A stretch of 6,578 bases of DNA from Planctomycetaceae bacterium (lineage in GTDB: Bacteria > Planctomycetota > Planctomycetia > Pirellulales > UBA1268): positions 1 through 6,578 of the forward strand of contig CANETO010000116.1 of assembly GCA_947440895.1 (NCBI GenBank), given 5' to 3'. Shown here piece after piece: positions 1 to 6,191 of this stretch (the first letter of the stretch is position 1; every line of letters starts with the position of its first letter). A program made the translations under genes and the position numbers. Under the pieces are notes generated by a model, which was not told the DNA's origin, searched no databases, and worked only from the letters and a program-made list of their open reading frames with translations.

Positions 1-303
1 AACGGCACGGAGATCGACGAACAGAACTACCGCTATCCAGGGCCCAAGCCGAGTTCGCGGGAGTCGGCCGTGTTGATGCTGTCCGACGCCGTCGAGAGCG
101 CCAGTCGTGCCCTCACCGAGCCGACACCGGCCCGGATTGCGAGCCTTGTCCACGATCTCGCCATGAAGCGGTTGCTCGACGGCCAATTCGACGAATGCGG
201 CCTGACGCTCGAAGAACTCGAGCTCATCGAACGCAGCCTGGTCAAGAGCCTGACGGCCGTCTACCACGGCCGCGTCAAATATCCCGATCAGAGGACGGCC
301 TAG
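1..303 (+). CDS. pgpH: PgpH/YqfF-type 7TM-HD phosphohydrolase, C-terminal end (partial)
   Basis: Only the last 100 codons are present; the reading frame is open from base 1 and ends at TAG 301-303. The visible part has the conserved tail of the PgpH (YqfF) family: YRYPGPKPSSRESA, then LMLSDAVESASR, then DPTP-like EPTPARI, then DGQFDECGLTL and a final helix ending YHGRVKYP. In characterised members (for example Listeria PgpH) the protein is a multi-pass membrane enzyme with a cytoplasmic HD domain that hydrolyses cyclic di-AMP. The catalytic HD motif and the membrane part lie upstream of the window, so activity cannot be judged here. The stop codon overlaps the GTG start of ybeY, the usual partner of this gene in many phyla, which supports the assignment. 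Substrate in this organism is inferred from the family only. Confidence 0.9.
   Translation, partial: NGTEIDEQNYRYPGPKPSSRESAVLMLSDAVESASRALTEPTPARIASLVHDLAMKRLLDGQFDECGLTLEELELIERSLVKSLTAVYHGRVKYPDQRTA
291..295 (+). promoter_or_regulatory. Ribosome binding site for ybeY
   Basis: GAGGA lies 7 nt before the GTG at 303, inside the last codons of the upstream gene. It supports the GTG start over the further-upstream in-frame ATG at 195, which would overlap the pgpH coding end by more than 100 bases. Confidence 0.5.
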
Positions 304-827
304 TGTCTCGACTCCGCGGCCGCGTCTCCCCCAAGCCGCCCCGGTCGACCATCGTCGTCGACGTGAGCGACCGGCAGAGATCGCTCCGTGTTTCCGCGCC
401 CGGGCTTGAGCGGCTGGTTCGCAGAGCCCTCGCCGCTGAGGGGATTGAGCACGCCGAGATCGGTATCATGCTCGTGGATGACCGACGGATCGCCGCGGTT
501 CATCGCCGGTGGCTGGGGGTGGCGGGCCCGACCGATGTGATCACGTTCGATCTGTCTGCCGGTGCCGCCGGGCCACCGCAGGCGACCGTTCTGGCCGGAG
601 ACGTCGTCGTGAGCACCGAAACCGCCCGCCGCATGGCTCGCGTGGTCGGCTGGACTCCGCGGCAGGAACTCGCTTATTACATCGTTCACGGCATCCTGCA
701 TCTCACCGGCTACGACGACCTCACGGCAGCAGGACGCCGGGCGATGCGAGCCCGTGAACGGGCCGTCATGAAGGCCTGCGGGCTACCGGCACCTCCGCGA
801 CCGAGAGCCGTTGGCACCACCCCATGA
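303..827 (+). CDS. ybeY: Endoribonuclease YbeY (rRNA maturation factor)
   Basis: A 174-residue protein of the UPF0054/YbeY family, a metal-dependent single-strand endoribonuclease involved in 16S rRNA 3' end maturation and ribosome quality control. Visible family marks are the LVDDRRIAAVHRRWLG segment, PTDVITFDL (about residues 77-85), LAGDVVVSTETA, and the metal motif HGILHLTGYDD (His129, His133, Asp139). The classical motif is H-x3-H-x5-H; here the third ligand position is Asp. GYD-D variants are, to my knowledge, found in some lineages, so the enzyme is probably active. The GTG start is chosen because it overlaps the previous stop (TAGTG) and has GAGGA 7 nt upstream; a longer reading from 195 would be buried in pgpH. 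The 3' end overlaps the next gene by ATGA. An Arg/Pro-rich tail of about 15 residues follows the conserved fold. Confidence 0.94.
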   Translation: MSRLRGRVSPKPPRSTIVVDVSDRQRSLRVSAPGLERLVRRALAAEGIEHAEIGIMLVDDRRIAAVHRRWLGVAGPTDVITFDLSAGAAGPPQATVLAGDVVVSTETARRMARVVGWTPRQELAYYIVHGILHLTGYDDLTAAGRRAMRARERAVMKACGLPAPPRPRAVGTTP

Positions 828-2167
828 ACGCTGCCGAATCATTGGGCCTTGAGTCGGCTTTGCTGCTTCTGTTGCTGGCGAGCATGGCCGCGGTCCAGGC
901 CCGCAGCGTCCGCGGTGCCGAACGGCATCGTATCCAGGACCTCTGCAGGCGGGCCGGAGTGCCACACCACTACGACGAGATCGTGGCGGGTAGCGAGACG
1001 ACCGCCTTCATCGCCGCATCGGTGGTCGTGATCGCGGCGGTCGTTGCCACGTTGCTGGCGGCCCGTGGACTATTCGCCGTGTCGGGCGGTGTTCTGGCGC
1101 TGGAGGTATCAGCCGTCGCTGGCTGGATCGCGATCGTCTGGATCGTGCTCGTCGTGGTGCCGATGCTGCTGACGAAGTTCGCAGGGCCGTGGATCGTGGT
1201 GACGACGTGGCGATTGTGGCGACCCGTGGTTCGAGTCTTGGCGCCGGTCGTGCGGGTGCTTGGCGGTCTGGCCGCCGCCCTCGGCCGCTCGGCCGTTGGG
1301 CAGGTGAGCGACGACGTGGCTCAGGAACGGTCGCAGGACGAACTGCGGCTGGTGGTGGACGAAGCGCACCGCGAAGGCCGCATCGAGGGGACGGCCCGCG
1401 ACATGATCAGAGGCATCATCGGGCTGGACGAGGTTCGCGTGGCGCAGATCATGACGCCCCGCACGCAGATGATCGCCATCCCGCTGGCCACCGACTGGGA
1501 CGAGGCAGTCCGCATGGCCGCGGAGAGCGCCCACACTCGACTCCCCGTGTGGGACCGCTCCTCGGACGATGTCGTCGGAATCTTGCACACGCGGGACGTG
1601 CTCAACCGGCTGGCCGAAGGCCTCACGCCGACGGCCGTTGTCCCCCCTGCAGAACCGCGAGGGATTCGACCGCTGCTGCGACCTCCGTGGTTTGTGCCCG
1701 AATCGATGAGCGTGCAAACGCTGCTGCTAGAATTCCAACGCGGCAAGACGCACATGGCCATCGTCACCGATGAATTTGGGGGCGTGGCGGGGCTCGTGAC
1801 GATCGAAGACGCTCTTGAGGAGATCGTCGGCGAGATCGCGGACGAGCACGACGAGGCCTTCTCGGACGGCATCCGGCAGGTCTCGCCGGACGTCTGCGAG
1901 GTGCTGGCGCATGTTCCGATCGCACGGCTCAACGAGCGGATGCGACTGTCGCTGCCCGAGGAGGCGGGGTATGAGACGATCGGCGGCTTTGTCTTCCATC
2001 AGTGCGGCCGCATCCCCGAGGTTGGGGAAGCCATCACATCACACGGGGCGTTGGTGAAGGTGCTGGCTGCCACCCGCCGGCGGATTGACCTGATCCGGAT
2101 CGAGCGCACCTCGCTCGAACGCCCTTCGGCTGATCGGCCCGGGAGCATCGGACACGATGGCGGCTGA
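824..2167 (+). CDS. CNNM/CorC-type membrane protein with CBS pair and CorC_HlyC domain
   Basis: A 447-residue protein often annotated as hemolysin family or CorC/HlyC. Three hydrophobic segments are visible near residues 9-26, 61-80 and 97-116. A linker helix (HREGRIEGTARDMIRGI) leads into a first CBS domain starting near MTPRTQM (Met210). A second CBS domain carries MAIVTDEFGGVAGLVTIED (residues 311-329) and is followed by the acidic EEIVGEIADEHDE stretch. The C-terminal CorC_HlyC domain (about 355-432) includes YETIGGFVF. Family members are linked to Mg2+/Co2+ transport; E. coli YbeX/CorC, encoded next to ybeY, is the soluble relative. The hemolysin name is historical and not supported by anything here. 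The membrane part is poorly matched to the usual DUF21 domain. ATG 824 overlaps the ybeY stop (ATGA), and the 3' end overlaps recO by 11 nt, so translation is probably coupled. The transported ion is not known. Confidence 0.88.
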   Translation: MNAAESLGLESALLLLLLASMAAVQARSVRGAERHRIQDLCRRAGVPHHYDEIVAGSETTAFIAASVVVIAAVVATLLAARGLFAVSGGVLALEVSAVAGWIAIVWIVLVVVPMLLTKFAGPWIVVTTWRLWRPVVRVLAPVVRVLGGLAAALGRSAVGQVSDDVAQERSQDELRLVVDEAHREGRIEGTARDMIRGIIGLDEVRVAQIMTPRTQMIAIPLATDWDEAVRMAAESAHTRLPVWDRSSDDVVGILHTRDVLNRLAEGLTPTAVVPPAEPRGIRPLLRPPWFVPESMSVQTLLLEFQRGKTHMAIVTDEFGGVAGLVTIEDALEEIVGEIADEHDEAFSDGIRQVSPDVCEVLAHVPIARLNERMRLSLPEEAGYETIGGFVFHQCGRIPEVGEAITSHGALVKVLAATRRRIDLIRIERTSLERPSADRPGSIGHDGG

Positions 2168-2972
2168 GAAGGCACGGGCGATCGTCATCCGAACATTCCC
2201 GTTCGGAGACACGAGTTCGGTGGTCACCCTATTTACCCGGGAATCCGGCAAGCTGCGGGCTCTGGCGAAGGGGGCGTGGCGGCCCAAGAGCGGTTTTGAC
2301 GCCGCCCTTGACCTGCTTTCGATCTGTCAGGTACTCGTCCTCCGGAAATCCTCCGATGCGTTGGATCTGGTGACGGAAGCCTGCCTCGAGCATCGCTTTC
2401 GGGTTGGCAGGAGCCAGGCGGCGTTTCTCGGCGGGATGCACGTGGCTGAACTGCTCGACACGCTCACCGCGGATGGCGATCCGCAACCGGAACTGTTCGA
2501 CGTTGCCTCCTCCACCCTGCGAATCCTTTCAGCCCCCCGTGTTGCCCATGATCCAGCACTCGCCACACACGACCTCTCCGACGGCCTCGTGCGGGCTCTC
2601 ATCACGCATACCGAATTGGCGATGCTCAGAGTGGTCGGCCAGGCGCAGGCGCTCGTGCGATGTGCCGAATGCCGTGGAGCCATCGCCACCGGTGGCCGCG
2701 TCGCTTTTGGCATGCTCGATGGAGGCGTGCTGTGTGAGGAATGTCGCCGCGGCAAGCTCTCCGTCGTCTCCGTCTCCACGGATTGCCTGGCGACCCTCCG
2801 ACTCCTGGCAGGCTCTCCCGATGCGTGGAGATCGCTGGTCCTTCCGCCAGCCATCGATAGCGAGGTGCGTGCCGTTATGAACACCATGCTTTCCCATATC
2901 TTTGGCAGACGGCCGCGTGTCGCCCCACTGCTCCAGCCGCGATCCCGCTCCGCCTCGCCCCGCCCCGCCTGA
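2157..2972 (+). CDS. recO: DNA repair protein RecO
   Basis: A 271-residue protein, about normal family length. RecO helps load RecA onto SSB-coated single-stranded DNA with RecR/RecF and anneals complementary strands. The N-terminal OB-fold reads RAIVIRTFPFGDTSSVVTLFT, then SGKLRALAKGAWRPKS, which is the standard RecO opening. The helical middle is followed by a four-cysteine zinc site: CAEC (Cys169, Cys172) and CEEC (Cys193, Cys196), as in zinc-binding RecO proteins such as that of Deinococcus. ATG 2157 lies inside the end of the CNNM gene (11-nt overlap) and is preceded by GGGAG at 2141-2145, spaced 11 nt. The last 20 or so residues are a low-complexity Arg/Pro/Ser tail encoded by a C-rich tract. 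The stop shares one base with the next start (TGATG). Confidence 0.93.
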   Translation: MAAEKARAIVIRTFPFGDTSSVVTLFTRESGKLRALAKGAWRPKSGFDAALDLLSICQVLVLRKSSDALDLVTEACLEHRFRVGRSQAAFLGGMHVAELLDTLTADGDPQPELFDVASSTLRILSAPRVAHDPALATHDLSDGLVRALITHTELAMLRVVGQAQALVRCAECRGAIATGGRVAFGMLDGGVLCEECRRGKLSVVSVSTDCLATLRLLAGSPDAWRSLVLPPAIDSEVRAVMNTMLSHIFGRRPRVAPLLQPRSRSASPRPA

Positions 2973-4315
2973 TGTGCTGTCCGGTCCGCCCCTTCACACG
3001 TCGTTGCATCGCTATGCCATCAGTCCGCACTCAGACCTCCATCCGTCCGATCAGCCGCACCGTCTGCACGGCAGGCATCGCTTGCCTGTTCCTGCTGGGG
3101 GGATGCGCCACGATCAAGACGCCCAAGTGGCCATGGTCGAAAAACCCGGAGGCTGACAAGACCGTCGCCGGCGAGCTTGGCGAGGATGGCGACTCCTCGG
3201 TGATCTCCTCCGAGTTCAACCCCGTCGAGCAGGAGTTCGGCTGGGAGTATTTCAAGGGGGAGAACATCAAAAGGCGGTGGAAGAAGATGCTCGGCCGTGG
3301 CCCCAACGAGCCGGTGGCCCGCAAGGCATTGGCGGAGGCAGACGGCCTGTTCCGCGACCGCAAATACGCGGAGGCAGCCAAGGAATACAAGGTGGCGATC
3401 GATCGGTGGCCCGACTCGGTGATCGAGGAGGACGCGCTCTGGCAACTGGCCGAATGCTGGTTCTTCACGGATCGCTACCCGAAGGCGGAGGACTGCTACG
3501 ACGAACTGGTCAAGAAATACGCCAACTCCCGGTATCTCGACCGTATCGCACAGCGGCAGTTCGTGATCGCCCAGTATTGGATTGCGCTCGACCAGAAGAA
3601 CAATTACATGACGATCGTGCCGAACCTCGCCGACCGCAGCCGGCCGCTGTTTGATACACGTGGTCGTGCGATCAAGGCCTACGACCACGTCCGGATCAAC
3701 GATCCACGCGGGGCGCTGGCCGACGACAGCATCATGGCCCAGGCCAACGCGCACTTCGTCGATCGACAGTGGCTCGACGCCGACTATTTCTATGGTCTGC
3801 TCCGTAGCGAGTATCCCGAGAGCGACTTCCTGCTCCAGGCGCACCTGCTTGGACTGCAGGCCAAACTGCGGGCCTACCAGGGGCCCGGCTACGAAGGGGG
3901 CATCCTCGACGAGGCGGAACTTCTCGCCGATCAGACCATCGTGCAGTTTCCGGACCAGTTGGCTGGCGATGAGGCCGAGCGCGTGCAGACCACGCGGGCC
4001 GCGATCGCGGCGCAACAGGCGACTCGTCACTGGAATCGTGCCGAGTTCTACGCCAAGGGCGAGCATTACACGTCGGCCCGCATCTATTACTCCCTGCTCG
4101 CCCGCGACTATCCCAAGACGATGCTGGCCCAGCAGGCCCGTGACCGACTCGAAAAGTACAACGGGCTGGAGGACGTTTCCGACAATCCGTTTCCGATGCT
4201 GACGGCGATGCTCAATCCTGATTCGCTCAAGGAAGCCGAACTTGATGCGATGGCTGAGGCCGACACGGCGATCGCCCGCGAGGATACTTCCGGCATCGCC
4301 CCGCCTCTGCGTTGA
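2972..4315 (+). CDS. BamD-like TPR outer-membrane lipoprotein
   Basis: A predicted lipoprotein of up to 447 residues. A basic N-terminus and hydrophobic run end in the lipobox LLGGC at Cys45, counting from ATG 2972. The in-frame ATG at 3014 gives a neater signal peptide with the Cys at residue 31, so the true start is uncertain; neither has a clear ribosome binding site, but ATG 2972 overlaps the recO stop as TGATG. After a charged linker there are tetratricopeptide units: residues about 116-149 (AEADGLFRDRKYAEAAKEYKVAI), about 152-187 (ALWQLAECWFFTDRYPKAEDCYDEL), and a C-terminal unit near 348-395 (ARIYYSLLARDYPKT). This layout matches BamD/YfiO-like proteins, which form part of the outer-membrane beta-barrel assembly machine. 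It is much longer than E. coli BamD (about 245 residues), so equivalence is not proven; it may be a planctomycete-specific TPR lipoprotein. An lptE-like gene follows after 8 nt. Confidence 0.75.
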   Translation: MCCPVRPFTRRCIAMPSVRTQTSIRPISRTVCTAGIACLFLLGGCATIKTPKWPWSKNPEADKTVAGELGEDGDSSVISSEFNPVEQEFGWEYFKGENIKRRWKKMLGRGPNEPVARKALAEADGLFRDRKYAEAAKEYKVAIDRWPDSVIEEDALWQLAECWFFTDRYPKAEDCYDELVKKYANSRYLDRIAQRQFVIAQYWIALDQKNNYMTIVPNLADRSRPLFDTRGRAIKAYDHVRINDPRGALADDSIMAQANAHFVDRQWLDADYFYGLLRSEYPESDFLLQAHLLGLQAKLRAYQGPGYEGGILDEAELLADQTIVQFPDQLAGDEAERVQTTRAAIAAQQATRHWNRAEFYAKGEHYTSARIYYSLLARDYPKTMLAQQARDRLEKYNGLEDVSDNPFPMLTAMLNPDSLKEAELDAMAEADTAIAREDTSGIAPPLR

Positions 4316-4323
4316 CTCCTGCG

Positions 4324-4896
4324 ATGAAACGAAGAGTGTTCATGGCCGCGCGTGTCGCCCATTTTTGCCGGCTCGCCTGCATCGTGCTCGCATGCGTGGC
4401 CGTCGCCTCAGGCGGCTGTGCCGGCTACCGCTTCGGCAACAACACGCTCTACGCGCCAAACGTGCGGACGGTCTATGTGCCGATCATCCAGTCGGACAGT
4501 TTTCGCACGACACCAAATATCGACATCGGCGAGCGACTCACCGAGGCGGTCTGCAAGGAAATCGAGAAACGCACCCCCTTCAAGGTCGTCGGCGATCCCG
4601 CCGCCGACAGCGTGCTCACCGCCCGGATCGTCGCCGATACGAAGCGGATGGTGGTGGAAAGCCCCACCGACCAGTCGCGGATGGTGGAGATGAACTTCCA
4701 GGTGCTCGTGACCTGGGCCGACAGAGGTGGCGCGGTGCTTGCCTCCGGCGGTGTGCCGTTGCCCGCGGCCAATGTCGACGTCGGCCAGGCATCGATGCTC
4801 GTGCCCGAATACGGCCGCTCCGTCGCCAGCACGCAGCAGGAAATGATCACCAAGATGGCCCAGCAGATCGTGGGCCTGATGGAAGAACCCTGGTAG
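4324..4896 (+). CDS. lptE: LptE-like LPS-assembly lipoprotein
   Basis: A 190-residue predicted lipoprotein. A basic start (MKRRVF), a hydrophobic core and VASGGC put the lipidated residue at Cys32; Ser at -3 is weaker than the usual Leu. The mature protein begins C-A-G-Y-R-F-G, then VRTVYVPIIQSDSFR, GERLTEAVCKEIEKRTPFKVV, and DSVLTARIV, the pattern of LptE-family proteins that partner the outer-membrane LPS translocon LptD. Later it has MVEMNFQVLVTWAD. A C-terminal part with STQQEMITKMAQQIVGLME resembles the family's final helix. ATG 4324 is preferred; TTG 4312 overlapping the upstream stop (TTGA) would add four residues. The 8-nt gap after the TPR lipoprotein gene indicates co-transcription. 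lptD is not in the window, so the LPS role rests on family resemblance and on the envelope-related neighbour. Confidence 0.8.
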   Translation: MKRRVFMAARVAHFCRLACIVLACVAVASGGCAGYRFGNNTLYAPNVRTVYVPIIQSDSFRTTPNIDIGERLTEAVCKEIEKRTPFKVVGDPAADSVLTARIVADTKRMVVESPTDQSRMVEMNFQVLVTWADRGGAVLASGGVPLPAANVDVGQASMLVPEYGRSVASTQQEMITKMAQQIVGLMEEPW

Positions 4897-4912
4897 CGGA
4901 CGGCCGCGCGCC

Positions 4913-5087
4913 GCGAGCTGGGAACGTGTGCGTGTCGGTCGGGCTTCCCGAACACGCTCCGCTCGCGGGGCGGCTCGGCGAATGCGTCGGGGGCGATGGT
5001 GCGCCCTTTCCGCCGAGGCGCCCTAATGCTCGCTTCGGTGTCCGGGAAGCCCGCCCTCGTCTGGCGTGAAGGCCGATCCCGGCTCGC
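4913..5087. repeat. Nested imperfect inverted repeat filling the lptE-folP gap
   Basis: Three pairs of arms are arranged concentrically. Outer: 4913-4926 with 5074-5087, 12 of 14 positions complementary. Middle: 4940-4955 (CGGGCTTCCCGAACAC) with 5038-5053 (GTGTCCGGGAAGCCCG), 15 of 16. Inner: 4968-4980 (GGGCGGCTCGGCG) with 5011-5023 (CGCCGAGGCGCCC), 12 of 13. The spacers between arms are 13 and 20 nt (outer to middle) and 12 and 14 nt (middle to inner). A 30-nt centre at 4981-5010 holds a small GGGCG/CGCCC hairpin. The element covers 175 of the 217 non-coding bases. It could be two head-to-head copies of a REP-like unit, a MITE, or a folded transcript end. No target-site duplication or transposase was recognised. 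Confidence 0.75.
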
Positions 5088-5102
5088 TCGTCCTGGGAGG
5101 GT

Positions 5103-5106
5103 AGGA
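5103..5106 (+). promoter_or_regulatory. Ribosome binding site for folP
   Basis: AGGA lies 7 nt before ATG 5114, within a purine-rich run (GGGAGGGTAGGA, 5095-5106). This is one of the few clear Shine-Dalgarno-like sites in the window and supports ATG 5114 (or the adjacent ATG 5117) as the folP start. Confidence 0.55.
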
Positions 5107-5113
5107 TGACAGC

Positions 5114-6046
5114 ATGATGATTCACCCCCGGCCAACACACTGGCAGTTGCGGACCACCCGGCTGGCGTTGCCTGACGGTGGTGGAGTGCGTCGGCCGCTC
5201 GTGATGGGGATCGTCAACGCGACGCCCGATAGTTTTTCCGATGGTGGTCGGCACGCGGGCGTCGAGGCGGCCGTGGCCCATGGCCTGGCCCTCGTTGCCG
5301 AGGGCGCTGACATTCTGGATGTCGGCGGCGAGAGCACGCGGCCCTATTCAGAGCCGGTGTCACCCGATGAGGAGCTTCGCCGCGTGGGCGAGGTGGTGCG
5401 GCAGTTGTCCGAGCGGGCCGGTGTGCCGGTTTCGATCGACACCTCGAAGGCGATGGTGGCCGCCCGGGCGGTCGAACGCGGTGCGGAGATCATCAACGAC
5501 GTCACGGGGCTCGAAGGAGACCCCGACATGCTTCGCGTTGCCCTCGATTCACGGGCCGGCATCTGCGCGATGCACATGCAGGGCACTCCCCAGACCATGC
5601 AGGTCAACCCCCGCTACGACGACGTCGTGCGCGACATCCACGCCTACCTCGAGCGGCGTCGCGACTCGCTCCTCGCCGCGGGTATCCCGCTCGACCGGAT
5701 CTGCCTCGATCCCGGGATCGGATTCGGCAAGACCCATGCCCACAATCTCGAACTGATGGCCCGTGCGGGCGAGTTTCTCGACCTCGGCGTGCCGATCCTC
5801 GTCGGCCATTCCCGCAAAGGATTCATCGGCAAGTCGCTTGAGCAGGCCCTGGGCCGGCCTGCAACGCTGGAGGAACGCGACGGAGGCACCGCCGGGAGCA
5901 GCTGCGGGCTCGCCGCCGCGGGGATCCAGATCGTCCGCGTCCACGCCGTGGCCCTCGTCCGCACCGCGCTGGAACTGTATTGCTGCACCGTGGTGGGGAA
6001 CGGAAAATCTCCTGATGCTGAGGAGCCGGACGGAGGGGCAAGTTAA
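5114..6046 (+). CDS. folP: Dihydropteroate synthase
   Basis: A 310-residue TIM-barrel enzyme that joins p-aminobenzoate to 6-hydroxymethyl-7,8-dihydropterin diphosphate in folate synthesis; it is the sulfonamide target. All main signatures are visible: MGIVNATPDSFSDGG (Asn35, Asp39), GGESTRP (71-77), SIDTSK (Asp109), INDVTG (Asn128), MHMQGTP (153-159), DPGIGFGKT (Asp199, Lys206) and GHSRKGFIG (Ser233, Arg234, Lys235). The late RVHDV motif reads RVHAV here (Ala278), while the preceding Arg and His are kept. The protein is somewhat longer than typical (about 280), with a 28-residue N-terminal lead and a short variable tail after VVGNGK. The 217-bp palindromic spacer upstream and its own ribosome binding site suggest it may be transcribed separately from the lptE operon. 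It converges with the isomerase gene downstream. Confidence 0.96.
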   Translation: MMIHPRPTHWQLRTTRLALPDGGGVRRPLVMGIVNATPDSFSDGGRHAGVEAAVAHGLALVAEGADILDVGGESTRPYSEPVSPDEELRRVGEVVRQLSERAGVPVSIDTSKAMVAARAVERGAEIINDVTGLEGDPDMLRVALDSRAGICAMHMQGTPQTMQVNPRYDDVVRDIHAYLERRRDSLLAAGIPLDRICLDPGIGFGKTHAHNLELMARAGEFLDLGVPILVGHSRKGFIGKSLEQALGRPATLEERDGGTAGSSCGLAAAGIQIVRVHAVALVRTALELYCCTVVGNGKSPDAEEPDGGAS

Positions 6047-6191
6047 AAACTCGTCCCCACAAGGAGCCGGTGAATTCTGCGACTCACAAGCGATCCACCA
6101 TCATCCACGAGCCTCCCGTAGCAGAATCCGCCGGCGACGAGCATGCCGCAGCCGGCGAACCAGTGCGTTCTGTCAGCACCGGCACGAATGG
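6047..6191. other. Convergent intergenic region between folP and the isomerase gene
   Basis: This 145-bp gap lies between two converging genes. It contains a perfect 7-bp GC-rich stem, CGCCGGC 6129-6135 with GCCGGCG 6151-6157 (15-nt loop), with no T-run on either side. A short A-run at 6044-6048 (TTTTT on the minus strand) lies at the folP stop but has no strong stem before it. A bidirectional terminator is expected here but not convincingly seen. Confidence 0.35.

Noticed and set aside
195..302. A longer YbeY beginning at ATG 195.
   Set aside because: The extra residues are Arg-rich shadow of the pgpH frame, whereas GTG 303 has a ribosome binding site and overlaps the pgpH stop.
3020..4066. 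A 348-codon open frame on the minus strand opposite the TPR lipoprotein gene.
   Set aside because: It is antisense to a gene with clear TPR and lipobox features; long antisense frames are expected in GC-rich codon-biased DNA, and its translation has no recognisable domain.
4991..5006. A GGGCG/CGCCC hairpin followed by TTTC as a rho-independent terminator for lptE.
   Set aside because: The stem is only 5 bp and the T-run is three bases; it is better seen as the centre of the larger inverted repeat.
4242..5069. A 275-codon plus-strand frame spanning the end of the TPR gene, lptE and the spacer.
   Set aside because: Its translation is Arg/Gly/Ala-rich with no family resemblance and conflicts with lptE, which has a signal peptide, lipobox and conserved motifs.
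4473..5138. A 221-codon minus-strand frame across lptE and the palindromic spacer.
   Set aside because: It is mostly antisense to lptE and has low-complexity Ser/Arg/Pro composition; no domain or start signal supports it.
6129..6157. A 7-bp GC-rich hairpin as a terminator between folP and the isomerase gene.
   Set aside because: The loop is 15 nt and there is no T-run on either strand, so it is listed only as a possible structure within the gap.
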